Shown: in pieces, positions 11,391 through 24,719 of the stretch
How positions within the stretch are numbered: position 1 is the first letter of the stretch
Layout of the letters: every line of letters starts with the position of its first letter
Source of the DNA: Haematobia irritans
Lineage: Eukaryota; Arthropoda; Insecta; Diptera; Muscidae
Assembly: GCF_050003625.1 (NCBI RefSeq)
Contig: NC_134400.1
Coordinates: 43,572,557-43,636,556, forward strand
Direction: 5' to 3'
Length of the DNA: 64,000 nt
Position numbers and translations under genes: made by a program
The notes under the pieces: model-generated
The model's input: the letters and a program-made list of their open reading frames with translations, nothing else
Told to the model about the DNA's origin: nothing
The model's database searches: none

Positions 11391-14300
11391 GAATATATGG
11401 GCCGAATACGATGGGAATTGATCTTCCAAGCGGATCAGGAAGTTAATCGAAAGTCGGGCTTTTTCCTATGTGGAAAAAAATTAGATATTGACAAAATTTT
11501 CTATAGAAACAAAATTTTGAAAAAAATGTCTATAGAAATAACATTTTTACAACATATTCTATAGAACTAAAATTTTGACAAAATCCTTATATGGAACTAA
11601 AATTTTGATAAAAATTTCTACAGGAAAAAAAAATATTTTGGCAAAATTTTCAAAAGAAATAAAATTTCTATGGAACTAAAATTTTCATAAAATTTTCTAT
11701 ACAAATAAAATTTTCACCTTGTGTTTAGTTTTTTATTGTTGTTTGTACTTCAATCATATTTGTTATTTTGATCTCAGCTTTAAACCATTGTGTTGACTAA
11801 AATACAAGAGTAGCTTAACCAACAGAGGAAAATAATGTTTGTCAAATTTATTTGGGCAAAGCCCTATAAACAGCAAGACGGTTGGATGGACGCACATTTC
11901 GGAATTACCACATCCTCATCAAATTTTGAGAAAAATTTCTATAGAAATAAAATTTTGACACAATTTTCTATAAAAGTAAAATGTTGACAAAATTTATATT
12001 AATATAAAATTTTGACATAATTTCTATAAAAATAAAATTTTGACAAAATTTTCTGTAGAAAGAAATTTTGACAAATTCTTCTATAGAAATAAAATTTTGA
12101 CACAATTTTCTATAACAGTAAAATGTTGACAAAATTTCTATTGAAATAAAATTTTGACAAAATTTCTATTGAAATAAAATTATGACAAAATTTTCTATAG
12201 AAATAAAATTTTGACACAATTTTCTATAAAAATAAAAGGTTGTCAAAATTTCTATTGAAATAAAATTTCGAAAAAAAAAAATTCTATAGAAATAAATTTA
12301 TGACAAAATATTCTATAGAAATAAAATTATGACAAAATATTCTATAGAAATAAACTTTTAACAAAATATTCTACAAAATAAAATTTTGACAAAATTTTCT
12401 ATAGAAATAAAATTTTGACACAGTTTTCTATAGAAATAAAATTTCGACAAAATTTTCTATAGACATTAAATTTGCAAAAATTGTCTATAGAAATTAAATT
12501 TGACAAAATTCTCTATAGAAATAAAATTTTGACAAAATTTTCTATAGAAATAAAATTTTGACACAATTTTCTATAAAAGTAAAAGGTTGTCAAAATTTCT
12601 ATTGAAATAAAATTTCGAAAAAAATTCTATAGAAATAAAATTTTGACAAAATATTCTATAGAAATAAAATTATGACAAAATATTCTATAGAAATAAGCTT
12701 TTAACAAAATATTCTATAAAATAAAATTTTGACAAAATTTTCTTTCGAAATAAAATGTTGACATAATTTTCTATCGAAATAAAATTTTGACACAATTTTC
12801 TATAAAAGTAAAAGGTTGACAATATTTCTATTGAAATAAAATTTCGACAAAATTTTCTATAGAAATAAAATTTTGACAAAATTTTCTATAGAAATAAAAT
12901 TTTGACAAAATTTTCTATAGAAATAAAATTTTGACAAATTATTCTATAGAAATAAAATTTTCACAAAATTTTCTCTAGAAAGAAAATTTTGACAAAATTG
13001 TCTATAAAAATAAAATTTTGACAAAATATTCTATAGAAATAAAATTTTGACAAAATTTTCTCTAGAAAGATAATTTTGAAAAAAAAATTGTTTAGAAATA
13101 AAATTTTTACAAAATTTTTGATAGAAATAAAATATTGACAAAATTTTCTATAGAAATAACATTTTGACAAAATTTTCTACTGAAATAGAATTTAGACAAA
13201 AATTTCTATGGAATAAAAATTTGACACAATTTTCTTTCGAAATAAAATGTTGACATAATTTTCTATCGAAATAAAATTTTGACACAATTTTCTATAAAAG
13301 TAAAAGGTTGACAAAATTTCTACTGAAATAAAATTTCGACAAAATTTTCTATAGAAATAAAATTTTGACAAAATATTCTATAGAAATAAAATTATGACAA
13401 AATATTCTATAGAAATAAAATTTTAACAAAATATTCTACAAAAAAAAATTTTGACAAAATTTTCTATAGAAATAAAATTGTGACACAATTTTCTATAGAA
13501 ATAACATTTTGACAAAATTTTCTACTGAAATAGAATTTAGACAAAAATTTCTATGGAATAAAAATTTGACACAATTTTCTTTCGAAATAAAATGTTGACA
13601 TAATTTTCTATCGAAATAAAATTTTGACACAATTTTCTATAAAAGTAAAAGGTTGACAAAATTTCTACTGAAATAAAATTTCGACAAAATTTTCTATAGA
13701 AATAAAATTTTGACAAAATATTCTATAGAAATAAAATTATGACAAAATATTCTATAGAAATAAAATTTTAACAAAATATTCTACAAAAAAAATTTTGACA
13801 AAATTTTCTATAGAAATAAAATTTTGACACAATTTTCTATAGAAATAACATTTTGACAAAATTTTCTACAGAAATAGAATTTTGACAAAAATTTCTATGG
13901 AATAAAAATTTGACACAATTTTCTTTCGAAATAAAATGTTGACATAATTTTCTATCGAAATAAAATGTTTACAAAATTTTCTATAGAAATTAAATCTTTA
14001 CAAAATTTGCTACAGAAATAAAATTTTGACAAAATTTTCTATAGAGATAAAAAATTTTCGAAAAAGTAAAATTTTGACAACATTTGCTAAGGAAATAAAA
14101 TTTTGACAAAATTTTCTATAGAACTAAAATGTTTCTATAAATATAAAATTTAGACAAAATTCATTTATAGAAATAAATTTTTGAGGAAATTTTCTATAAA
14201 AATAAAATTTTAATAAAATTTTCTCTAGAACTAAAATTTTGACAAAATTTTCTATAGAAACAAAGTTTTGAAAAAAATTTTGTTTAGAACTAAAATGTTG

Positions 14301-14634
14301 ACAAACTTTTCTATAGAAATAAAATTTTGACAAAATTGTCTATAAAAATAAAATTTTAACAAAATGTTCTATAGAAATAAAATTTTGACCAAATTTTCTC
14401 TAGAAAGAAAATTTTGAAAAAAATTTTGTTTAGAAATAAAACTTATACAAAATTTTTGATAGAAATAAAATTTTGACAAAATTTTCTATAGAAATAAAAT
14501 TTTGACAAAATTTTCTATAGAAATAAAATTTTGACAAAATTTTCTTTAGAAATAAAATTTTAACAAAATTTTCTACAGAAATCAAATATAGGCAGAATTT
14601 TCTAATTAAAAGAAACAAGAAATCAATAAATCTG
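11391..14634 (-). repeat. Higher-order satellite unit B
   Basis: Second long repeat. It lacks the 153-bp core piece and starts directly at ATATGGGCCGAATACGATG, then follows units A and C closely, including the Penelope insert and the repeated TTTCGAAATAAAATG blocks near 12740, 13240, 13580 and 13920. It ends with GAAACAAGAAATCAATAAAT, matching the end of unit C. The anchor distance to unit C is about 3.34 kb, so units differ in length by gain or loss of monomers. Confidence 0.9.
11719..11922 (-). mobile_element. Penelope-derived insert with broken hammerhead, unit B
   Basis: Near-identical to the insert in units A and C, with the same truncation at TGATGA. The shared breakpoint shows that the insertion or recombination predates the higher-order duplication. 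Confidence 0.75.
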
Positions 14635-17600
14635 TTACAGGACATAAACTGACATCACGTGCCAAATTTCTGCCGGATCGGATGAAATTTGCTTCTCCAA
14701 GAGGATCCGAAAGCCAAATCTGAAGATCGGTTTATATGGGCCGAATACGATGAGAATTGATCTTCCAAGCGGATCAGGAAGTTAATCGAAAGTCGGGCTT
14801 TTTCCTATGTGGAAAAAAATTCGATATTGACAAAATTTTCTATAGAAACAAAATTTTGAAAAAAATGTCTATAGAAATAACATTTTTACAACATATTCTA
14901 TAGAACTAAAATTTTGACAAAATCCTTATATGGAACTAAAATTTTGATAAAAATTTCTACAGGAAAAAAAATATTTTGGCAAAATTTTCAAAAGAAATAA
15001 AATTTCTATGGAACTAAAATTTTCATAAAATTTTCTATACAAATAAAATTTTCACCTTGTGTTTAGTTTTTTATTGTTGTTTGTACTTCAATCATATTTG
15101 TTGTTTTGATCTCAGCTTTAAACCATTGTGTTGACTAAAATACAAGAGTAGCTTAACCAACAGAGGAAAATAATGTTTGTCAAATTTATTTGGGCAAAGC
15201 CCTATAAACAGCAAGACGGTTGGATGGACGCACATTTCGGAATTACCACATCCTCATCAAATTTTGAGAAAAATTTCTATAGAAATAAAATTTTGACACA
15301 ATTTTCTATAAAAGTAAAATGTTGACAAAATTTATATTAATATAAAATTTTGACATAATTTCTATAAAAATAAAATTTTGACAAAATTTTCTGTAGAAAG
15401 AAATTTTGACAAATTCTTCTATAGAAATAAAATTTTGACACAATTTTCTATAACAGTAAAATGTTGACAAAATTTCTATTGAAATAAAATTTTGACAAAA
15501 TTTCTATTGAAATAAAATTATGACAAAATTTTCTATAGAAATAAAATTTTGACACAATTTTCTATAAAAATAAAAGGTTGTCAAAATTTCTATTGAAATA
15601 AAATTTCGAAAAAAAAAATTCTATAGAAATAAATTTATGACAAAATATTCTATAGAAATAAAATTATGACAAAATATTCTATAGAAATAAACTTTTAACA
15701 AAATATTCTACAAAATAAAATTTTGACAAAATTTTCTATAGAAATAAAATTTTGACACAGTTTTCTATAGAAATAAAATTTCGACAAAATTTTCTATAGA
15801 CACTAAATTTGCAAAAATTGTCTATAGAAATTAAATTTGACAAAATTCTCTATAGAAATAAAATTTTGACAAAATTTTCTATAGAAATAAAATTTTGACA
15901 CAATTTTCTATAAAAGTAAAAGGTTGTCAAAATTTCTATTAAAATAAAATTTCGAAAAAAATTCTATAGAAATAAAATTTTGACAAAATATTCTATAGAA
16001 ATAAAATTATGACAAAATATTCTATAGAAATAAGCTTTTAACAAAATATTCTACAAAATAAAATTTTGACAAAATTTTCTTTAGAAATAAAATTTTGATA
16101 CAATTTTCTATAGAAATAAAATTTTGACAAAATATTCTATAGGCATTAAATTTGCAAACATTTTCTATAGAAATTAAATTTGACAAAATTCTCTATAGAA
16201 ATAAAATTTTGACAAAATTTTCTATAGAAATAAAATTTTGTCAAAATATTCTACAAAATATTAATACAAAATAAAAAAATATTCTACAAAATAAAATTTT
16301 GACAAAATTTTCTTTAGAAATAAAATTTTGATACAATTTTCTATAGAAATAAAATTTTGACAAAATTTTCTATAGGCATTAAATTTGCAAAAATTTTCTA
16401 TAGAAATTAAATTTGACAAAATTCTCTATAGAAATAAAATTTTGACAAAATTTTCTATAGAAATAAAATTTTGTCAAAATTTTCTAGAGAAACAAAATCT
16501 TAATATGGAAGTAAAATTTTGATAAAAGTTTCCATTGAAAAAAATATTTTGGGAAAATTTTTAACAGAAATAAATATGCTACTGAATTAAAATTTTGATA
16601 AAATTTTGACAAAATTTTCTATAGAAATAACATTTTGACAAAATTTTCTACTGAAATAGAATTTAGACAAAAATTTCTATGGAATAAAAATTTGACACAA
16701 TTTTCTTTCGAAATAAAATGTTGACATAATTTTCTATCGAAATAAAATTTTGACACAATTTTCTATAAAAGTAAAAGGTTGACAATATTTCTATTGAAAT
16801 AAAATTTCGACAAAATTTTCTATAGAGATAAAATTTTGACAAAATATTCTATAGAAATAAAATTATGACAAAATATTCTATAGAAATAAACTTTTAACAA
16901 AATATTCTACAAAAAAAAATTTGAGAAAATTTTCTATAGAAATAAAATTTTGACACAATTTTCTATAGAAATAAAATTTTGACACAATTTTCTATAGAAA
17001 TAACATTTTGACAAAATTTTCTACAGAAATAGAATTTTGACAAAAATTTCTATGGAATATAAATTTGACACAATTTTCTTTCGAAATAAAATGTTGACAT
17101 AATTTTCTATCGAAATAAAATTTTTACAAAATTTTCTACAGAAATTACATTTTTACAAAACTTGCTATAGAAATAAAATTTTGACAAAATTTTCTATAGA
17201 GATAAAAATTTTGACAAAATTTTCGAAAAAAATAAAATTTTGACAACATTTTCTAAGGAAATAAAATTTTCTATAGAACTAAAATGTTTCTGTAAATATA
17301 AAATTTAGAAAAAATTCATTTATAGAATAAATTTTGAGGAAATTTTCTATAAAAATAAAATTTTAATAAAATTTTCTCTAGAACTAAAATTTTGACAAAA
17401 TTTTCTATAGAAATAAAATTTTGACAAAATTTTCTATAGAAATAAAATTTTGACAAAATTTTCTATAGAAATAAAATTTTGACAAATTATTCTATAGAAA
17501 TAAAATTTTCACAATATTTTCTCTAGAAAGAAAATTTTGACAAAATTGTCTATAAAAATAAAATTTTGACAAAATATTCTATAGAAATAAAATTTTGACA

Positions 17601-17842
17601 AAATATTCTATAGAAATAAAATTTTGACAAAATTTTCTACAGAAAGAAAATTTTGAAAAAATTTTGTTCAGAAATAAAACTTTTACAAAATTTCTGATAG
17701 AAATAAAATTTTGACAAAATTTTCTATAGAAATAAAATTTTGACAAAATTTTCTTTAGAAATAAAATTTTAACAAAATTTTCTACAGAAATCAAATATAG
17801 ACAGAATTTTCTAATTAAAAGAAACAAGTAATCAATAAATCT
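14635..17842 (-). repeat. Higher-order satellite unit C
   Basis: Third long repeat. It begins with the 153-bp core remnant (TTACAGGACATAAACTGACA), then bridge, reverse 29-bp monomers, the Penelope insert (15057-15260) and diverse 29-bp blocks, with a small extra duplication near 16070-16400. It ends at GAAACAAGTAATCAATAAAT, beyond which non-repetitive sequence begins. Confidence 0.9.
15057..15260 (-). mobile_element. Penelope-derived insert with broken hammerhead, unit C
   Basis: Same content and same truncated hammerhead as in units A and B. Confidence 0.75.
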
Positions 17843-19440
17843 CGTTTCTTTTAATTAAAATTTCTTTAAAAAATTGTTTAAATAAAAATGGAATTACCTG
17901 CCGTATTTCATGGTTTTCATACAATTTTGTTACCATAGTTTTGACCAGTTAGATAATTTCCCACCAATTTCTCAATTTACTGGTCATCCGGTTTTTTATG
18001 CTAAATTCCAGTAATGAATGATACGCAATGAGAAATATTTTTTTTTTTGGCATTTCACTTCAACTCTGATGTATTAATTTTCTCATCGAGAAAAAATGTC
18101 TCTGAGAGAATCCCTGAGAACTTCATTAGCAGATGCTTGAGATGCACTCTAAAGATAGACCACAAACTGTGTCCCAAAAGGAAGTTACTTATTTCATATC
18201 TCAGTATGGTTCCGATTTTCGTTTTCCATCGTATACACTTGCTACTCTCCTCCATAGGAAGTAAACCATATTCATATCCTTTAAATAAGCAAGAGCTCAC
18301 AACCCTTACGACTCTATGATAGTAGAAAAGGGAAATCTTACGGAAATCAAAAGAAAACAGAAAGTATGTGGAGTTTTTGTGTTGAAATGTGCCAAGGAGC
18401 TCTAGGAAAATCGAAATCTTGTGAAATAGCAAAATCATGGGAAGTCTTTCCAATGGCCAATATTATGGCTAAAGGCCATATTTAAGGGTTTTTGGGAAAC
18501 TTGCATTTTAGAAGCCAGAAGAAGAAGACCTCCTTTGGTGAGAGTAAGCAATAGGGGTCATTCGTCTGCACAAAAATCTTTAGGGTTCCCTTTTATACAA
18601 CAGAGTTGTAAAAATAACACAAATTGGAAAAAAGAAAACTCTCATCTCGCCAACATCACCATAGGAGGAGAAGCCAATGAGGGGAGTTTTTAACCCAAAA
18701 CTCAACGCAATTGCGCCACGAGCAAAAAAAAACACGAAATCTTCTTAAGTCTTTGCCACTGCAATAGAATTTTAGGAAATGCATAGCAAAGAAGCAACAG
18801 CAACAAGAGAAATTGTTCATCCCAAATAATGACAGGTAATTATTAGAGAAGTCAACGGCAGTGACGTGAAACATTTGTCATAATTTTCATGTCAGTTTGG
18901 TGTTCCGAAAAAAAAAAACAAAAACAATAAACTCACCAAAATTTTCATTGCATTTTCCCACACATCCCAAACAGCAAGAGCATGGACATATGTGAACCGG
19001 CTATGGGCACTTAGTTAGTGTGGGGTTGATCAGAAGTACATGCATATTTTCTTGTTGCTTTTTCTCATTGTCTTTTCAGCTTTAATGTGGAAAAGTCAAG
19101 GGATACACTCAAAGAAAACTACGGTAAAGGCCATGGTCAGGTTATAGGGAATTTTGAGGCTGGAGGGAAATGGAGCTGTTAGAAATATTTCTTCTAGTTT
19201 CTACATTATTTTTAAAGATAGATGTCAATATCATCTTCTTATTGGATCGAACATCGAAATGTTTGATGACTTTGATACCTCCATTCAACTAGATTGTGTC
19301 CGTCTGTCCCTAGCTTTCAAACGAAAGAAAACTGTGATTATTAAAATGGCCAACTTCTTTATATTTGTCATTTAGAACGGACTGAAGGTTTATTTCTATA
19401 GTCGGGTCATATAGATTCACAAGTTAACATAACTCCTAAT
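17843..19440. other. Non-repetitive stretch, nothing recognised
   Basis: About 1.6 kb without tandem structure. Overlapping open frames on both strands at 18047-18453 (90 and 132 codons) resemble no family I can name and lack repeated or conserved motifs. This is possibly unique intergenic DNA. Confidence 0.5.
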
Positions 19441-22060
19441 AGTACTAATCAGTCTTCGGTATGCAGTTCATATATTTAATCTTTGGTCAATAGATGTTCG
19501 ATCTACAGTTCTTTCGATTATTCCTAGTTGGAGTTTATCACCGGAAACATTAGTCTGCCTTTCGCACACAGATTTGGCATTTAAGTCTGCTCTTCAATCC
19601 TCCAGACTTTGGTCAAAAACTTCATCCATGAAACTTCGGTCTGCTCTAGACAATGTTAGTCTCCGATATGCACTTCAAATTTTGTAACTGCAATCAATGA
19701 GATTTTGGTCTGTAGTTCAATCACTGAAACTTCGCTTTTCCGTTTACTCCCAGTTGTAGTTCATCAGCTGAGACTTCGCTCTTTCGTTTATTACTAGTTA
19801 AAGTTCAATACTTGAGACATTAAACTGTATCCCTTAATTGGGTTTTTGGTCTACACTTCAATCATTGAGACGTTAGTCAGTGAAAATTTGCTCTTCCATT
19901 CAATTCCAGTTTAAGTTCATCAGTCCGTATTTCGCAAACTTAATTTTTGATCTGCACTTCAAGTTGAGATGTTGGTCTGAGACGTCTGTCTGGTGTGGAT
20001 AATGTGAGCCTCCGGGATGCATCTCAAATATACGTACGCCATTTATTGGGAATTCGGTCTGCTGTTTCATCTGCGAGACTTCGGTCTTGCGTTCATTCTC
20101 AGTTGACGAGCTTCATTCCACAAAAAGATTTATAGTCTTCGCTTCAATCATTGAGATGTTGGCCTGCATTTGAATCAACGAGACTTCGGTCTGGTGTAGA
20201 CAATTTGGATCTTTGCTATTCACATCATATATTCGGTCTTCAATCAATTGCACTTCGGGTTGCTCTATTTGTGAGATTCCATTCTTCAGTTCATACTCTG
20301 TTGAAGTTCAACCACTGAGGTATCAGCCTGCATTCTACAAATAGGGTTTTTGGTCTGCACTTCAATCATTGAGACGGTGGTTTGAGATTCCGATCTGTAG
20401 CAGAAAATGTGGGTCTTCTGTATGTACTTCGAACGTCAATGAATGGAACTTCGGCCTGCTCATTAATCTGTGAGACTTCACTCTTTCGTTCTTTCCCTGT
20501 TGATGTTCATCAAGTGAGGCATAAGTCTGCATTCCATAATATGGGTTTGTGGCCGGAACTTAATTGGTCAACAATTTGATCAATGCTGAAGTCTCTGCTA
20601 TAGACAACGTCTCCCGCATGCGCTTCAAATATTCGAACTTCAATCAATGGGACTTCGCTCTGCAGTCCAATCTGTGAGATTCCGCGAGATTCACTGAGAC
20701 ATCAGTCTGCATTTCACAAATTTGGTTTCTTGTCTGCACTTCAATCATTGAGACATTGGTCAGCAAATGAATCAATGGGACTTAGGTCTGGGGTAGACAA
20801 TATGGGTCTTCGCTATGCATTTCAATTATGCGAAATTCAATCAATGGAACTTCGTTCTGCAGCTCAATCACGGAGACTTCATTCTTCCGTTCAGCCTACA
20901 TTCCACAAATTGGAATTTTAGTCTGTACTATGGTCATTGAGGTATTGGTCGAGAATTAAAACAATGAGACTTCAGTTTGGTGTAGAGGTTTTTGATATTT
21001 ACTTCGAATATTGGAAAGTCAATCAATCGGACTTCCATCTGCTATTTAAACTGTGAGACTTCTCTCTGCCGTTCATTCCCAATTAAAGTTTATCAAGGAG
21101 ATATAGTTTGCGTTCCATAATATGGATTTGTGGTCTGAACGTCAATCAATTTAATCAATGCGACCTCGGTCTGCTGTAGATGATGTGGATTCTTGGCTAT
21201 GTACTTAAATTATGCGAGCTTCAATCACTGGAACTTTGATCTGGATATCAATCACGGAGACTTCACTCTTTCGTTCAGCCTACATTCCACAAATTGGGAT
21301 TTTGGTCTGGGCTATGGTCATTGAGGTATTCGTCAGCAATTGAATCAATGAGACTTCGGTATCTATGTACTTCAAATATACGAACTTCAGTCAATTGGGC
21401 TTCGATCTGCCGTTCAATCTGTGAGATTCCATTCTTACTCTATTGAGGTTCATCCACTGATACATCAATCCACATTCCATACAGTTATCGATCTGAACTT
21501 CAGTTATTGAGACATTGGTCAGCAAATGAATCAATGGTACTTAGGGCTGGGGTTGACAATATGGGTCTTCGCTTCGCGAAATTCAATTAATGGAACTTCG
21601 ATCTGCAGCTCAATCATGGAGACTTCACTCTTCCGTTTAGTCTACATTCTACAAATTGGGATTTGGTCTGCACTATGTTCGTTGAACTATTGGTCAGCAA
21701 TTCAATCAATGAGACTTGGGCTCTTCCGTATAAACCCAGATAAACTTTAGAAGCCTGTATTCCACTGAGGCATTGGCTAGAAATCGAATGAGACGTTGAT
21801 CTGCAGTTTAATCACAGAAACTTCGATCTTCAGTTCGTCCACTGAATAGTTCTCCCTTCAGTTCATTCGATAAGACCTTATTCTCCATCTACAGCATCGA
21901 GACTCCAATTTAATTCCTGAAATTTCTTTTGTAGTTCAATCAAGTCGATGAAATCTTGCTCAATGGAGCTCTATCAGTGCGATTTCTCAATGGGACTCTT
22001 ATTCCATCCATTGGAACTTTGGATTGCAGTTTCATATCCAAGCTTCGGTCCGATGCTAAG
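19440..22060. repeat. Diverged ~195-bp tandem repeat array
   Basis: Phrases such as GAGACTTCGGTCTG, TAGACAATGTGGGTCTTCG, TTCAATCATTGAGAC and CATTCCACAAATTGGG recur many times. The TAGACAAT...CTTCGC landmark is found near 19640, 19990, 20196, 20400, 20600, 20790, 20980, 21175, 21350 and 21550, giving a period of about 190-205 bp. Units are strongly diverged, so this is an old array. Composition is less AT-rich than the flanking satellites. A further diverged piece continues at 26500-26690, beyond a block of inserted elements. No protein is supported. Confidence 0.8.
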
Positions 22061-22069
22061 TACTGTGAC

Positions 22070-22094
22070 TGCGATCTGCAGTTCACAGATCGCA
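22070..22094. other. Perfect short inverted repeat
   Basis: Arms TGCGATCTG and CAGATCGCA are fully complementary with a 7-nt loop. It lies at the end of the ~195-bp array and overlaps no recognised gene. Confidence 0.7.
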
Positions 22095-22117
22095 GATGTA
22101 GCACGAAAGCCTATTAT

Positions 22118-22157
22118 AAAATCGTGAACGTCCGTGTTACCGAACGGTCACGATTTT
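22118..22157. other. Perfect 10-bp inverted repeat with 20-nt spacer
   Basis: AAAATCGTGA and TCACGATTTT pair perfectly, and the spacer can pair further (GTCCG with CGAAC, imperfect). It sits just before a DINE-like element begins at 22171. Confidence 0.7.
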
Positions 22158-22170
22158 GGTCACGCAATTT

Positions 22171-24470
22171 TTATACCCACCGCCATAGAATGGTGAGGGG
22201 GGTATAATAAGTTTGTCATTCCGTTTGCAACACATCGAAATATTGATTTCCGACTATATAAAGTATATATATTCTTGATCAGAGAGAAATTCTAAGACGA
22301 TATAAGAATGTCCGCTTGTCTGTCTGTCTGTTGTAATCACGCTACAGCCTTCAATAATGGCGCTATCGTCCTGAAATTTGGCACATATTCGTTTTTTGTT
22401 TGCAAGCAGGTCAAGTTCGAAGATGGGCTATATCGGTCCAAGTATGAAATTGGAAATCTTGAGGTATTTTAGGACAATCAAAAGGTGTGCTGAAAATGGT
22501 GTCAATCGGTCAATGTTTTGGTATAGCCCCATATAGACCGATGTCCCGATTTTATTTCTTGGGCTTCTAGAATTCGTAGTTTTTACCCAATTTGTCTGAA
22601 ATTGGAATTCTAGAGGTATTTGAGGACCATTAAAGAGGTGTGTCGAAAATGGTGAGTATTGGTCCATGTTTTGGTATAGTCTCCATATAGACCTACCTCC
22701 CGAATTTATTTCTTGGGATGCTAGAATCTGTAATTTTTATCCACTTTGCCTGAAATTGGAAACCCAGAGGTATTTTAGGACCACAACGATGTCAGCCGAA
22801 TATGGAGTGTATCGAGCCATGTTTTGGTATAGCCCCCATATACACTGATCTACCGGTTTACTTCATTGGGCTTCTAGAAACCGTAGTTTTCATCCGATTT
22901 GCCCGAAAATTTAAATAGACTGGTATCTTAGACCATCAAAAATCTGTATCGCATTTATTTTTACCGGCCCATTTGGTAAAGCAACGATATAGACCGATTT
23001 CACTTCTTGAGGGTATAGCAAGCGCACTGATCATAAAAACAAGTATATACGGCAGTAAGTTCAGCCAGGCCGAATCTTATGTACCCTCTACCACGGTTTA
23101 TATGGGGGCTATATATAATTATGGACCGATTTCGACCAATTTTTGCATGGGTGTTTGAGGCCATATATTAACACCACGTATCAAATTTCAACTGAATCAG
23201 ATGAATTTTGGTCTTCCAAGAGGCTCCGGAGGTCAAATCTGCTGATCGGTTTATATGGGGCCTATATATAATTAAGGACCGATGTGGACCATTTTTTTGC
23301 ATGGTCATTAGAGACCATATACTTACACCATGTACCAAATTTCAGCCGGATCGGATGAAATTTGCTTCTCTTAGAGGGTCCGCAAACTAAATCGGGGGAT
23401 CGGTTTCTATGGGGGCTATACGTAAAAGTGGACTGATATGGACCAATTTTTGCATGATTGTTAGAGACCATATACTAACACCATGTACCAAATTTCAGCC
23501 GGATCGGATGAAATTTGCTTCTCTTAGAGCAATCGCAAGCCAAATTTGGGGGTCCGTTTATATGGGGGCTATACGTAAAAGTGGACCGATATGGACCAAT
23601 TTTTGCACGATTGTTAGAGACCATATACTGACACCATGTACCAAATTTCAGCCTGATCGGAAGAAATTTGCTTCTTTTAGAGCAATCGCAAGCCAAATTT
23701 GGGGATCCGTTTATATGGGGGCTATACTTAAAAGTGGACCGATATGGACCAATTTTTGCATGGTTGTTAGAAACCATATACTAACACCATGTATCAAATT
23801 TCAGCCGGATCGGATGAAATTTGCTTCTCTTAGAGTAATCGTAAGCCAAATTTGGGGGCCAACTACTTGTGCCAAGTTTCAAGTCGATAGCTTGTTTCGT
23901 TCGGAAGTTAGCGTGATTTCAACAGACGGACGGACGGACATGCTTAGATCGACTCAGAATTTCACCACGACCCAGAATATATATACTTTATGGGGTCTTA
24001 GAGCAATATTTCGATGTGTTACAAACGGAATGACAAAGTTAATATACCCCCATCCTATGGTGGAGGGTATAATTACATGCAACTGAAAGTAAAAGTTCCA
24101 GATTTTACTCCTCGTAATCGTTTAAATAATGGCGGTAAAAATCTACAAATTTAAGATTTCAAATCAAGGCTTTATTTCATCAATTATGCAATATGTTCAC
24201 GATTTCTCTAAAACACAAACAAAATTGGTTCTTATAAATCCAGAATCTGATCTAGTCTTCATAGGTAGAATCTTTAAATTTATCTTTGGGAAGCGTAGTG
24301 ATTGAGCTTATCTGCTTGGAAGAATATATGTCATCAAACCCCCTGAAATTCTATATATTATCAAGTAACCCGCCACGACGAAGAGTTTTCAAAGTAAACT
24401 ATTATATTTGATTCAGGGTGTGGGGTATTTAAAATTCGGCCCGGCCGAACTTACTACCGTATATACTTGT
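22171..24470 (+). mobile_element. DINE-1-like element, subfamily 2, split by a HINE
   Basis: The left end TTATACCCACCGCC with a later GGGGGGTATAATAAG forms the terminal inverted repeat. It is followed by AACACATCGAAATATTG, then TATATAAAGTATATATATTC and TTGATCAG, which closely resembles the Drosophila DINE-1/INE-1 5' block, and a GTCTGTCTGTCTG microsatellite. Core monomers with CCCCATATAGACCGAT follow (22430-22960). The right end is CGGCCCGGCCGAACTTAC then ATATACTTGT. A second element sits at 23039-24071. The copy at 42097-45186, in the opposite orientation, lacks an insertion at this point and gives the empty-site sequence. Confidence 0.8.
23039..24071 (-). mobile_element. HINE element nested in the 22171-24470 element
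   Basis: It starts with ACAAGTATATACGGCAGTAA and the AGCCAGGCCGAA stem-loop, carries about five 153-bp core monomers, and ends with a CACGACCCAGAATATATATA block and GGTGGAGGGTATAA, the reverse of the usual TATACCC end. It has no 29-bp array, and its stem-loop end is shortened to about 60 bp. The host resumes at ATTACATGCAACTG, matching the mirrored sequence near 42460 in the uninterrupted copy. Confidence 0.8.
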
Positions 24471-24719
24471 TTTTATACCCTCCACCATAGGATGGGGGTA
24501 TATTAACTTTGTCATTCCGTTTGTAACACATCGAAATATTGCTCTAAGACCCCATAAAGTATATATATTCTGGGTCGTGGTGAAATTCTGAGTCGATCTA
24601 AGCATGTCCGTCCGTCCGTCCGTCTGTCCGTCCGTCCGTCTGTGGAAATCACGCTAACTTCCGAACGAAATTAGCTATCGACTTGAAACTTGGCACAAGT
24701 AGTTGTTATTGATGTAGGT

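Noticed and set aside
10903..14645. Open frames with repeating FYFYRKFCQNFISIENF-type peptides
   Set aside because: They are translations of the 29-bp satellite; 29 is not a multiple of three, so an 87-bp super-period gives the same peptide cycle in all frames. No start context, domain or conservation supports coding.
18047..18453. Overlapping open frames on both strands (90 and 132 codons)
   Set aside because: No recognisable domain, they oppose each other, and the flanking sequence shows no exon structure. Not called as genes.
24605..24645. Possible regulatory microsatellite (GTCC)n
   Set aside because: It occupies the standard microsatellite position of DINE-1-like elements and needs no regulatory explanation.
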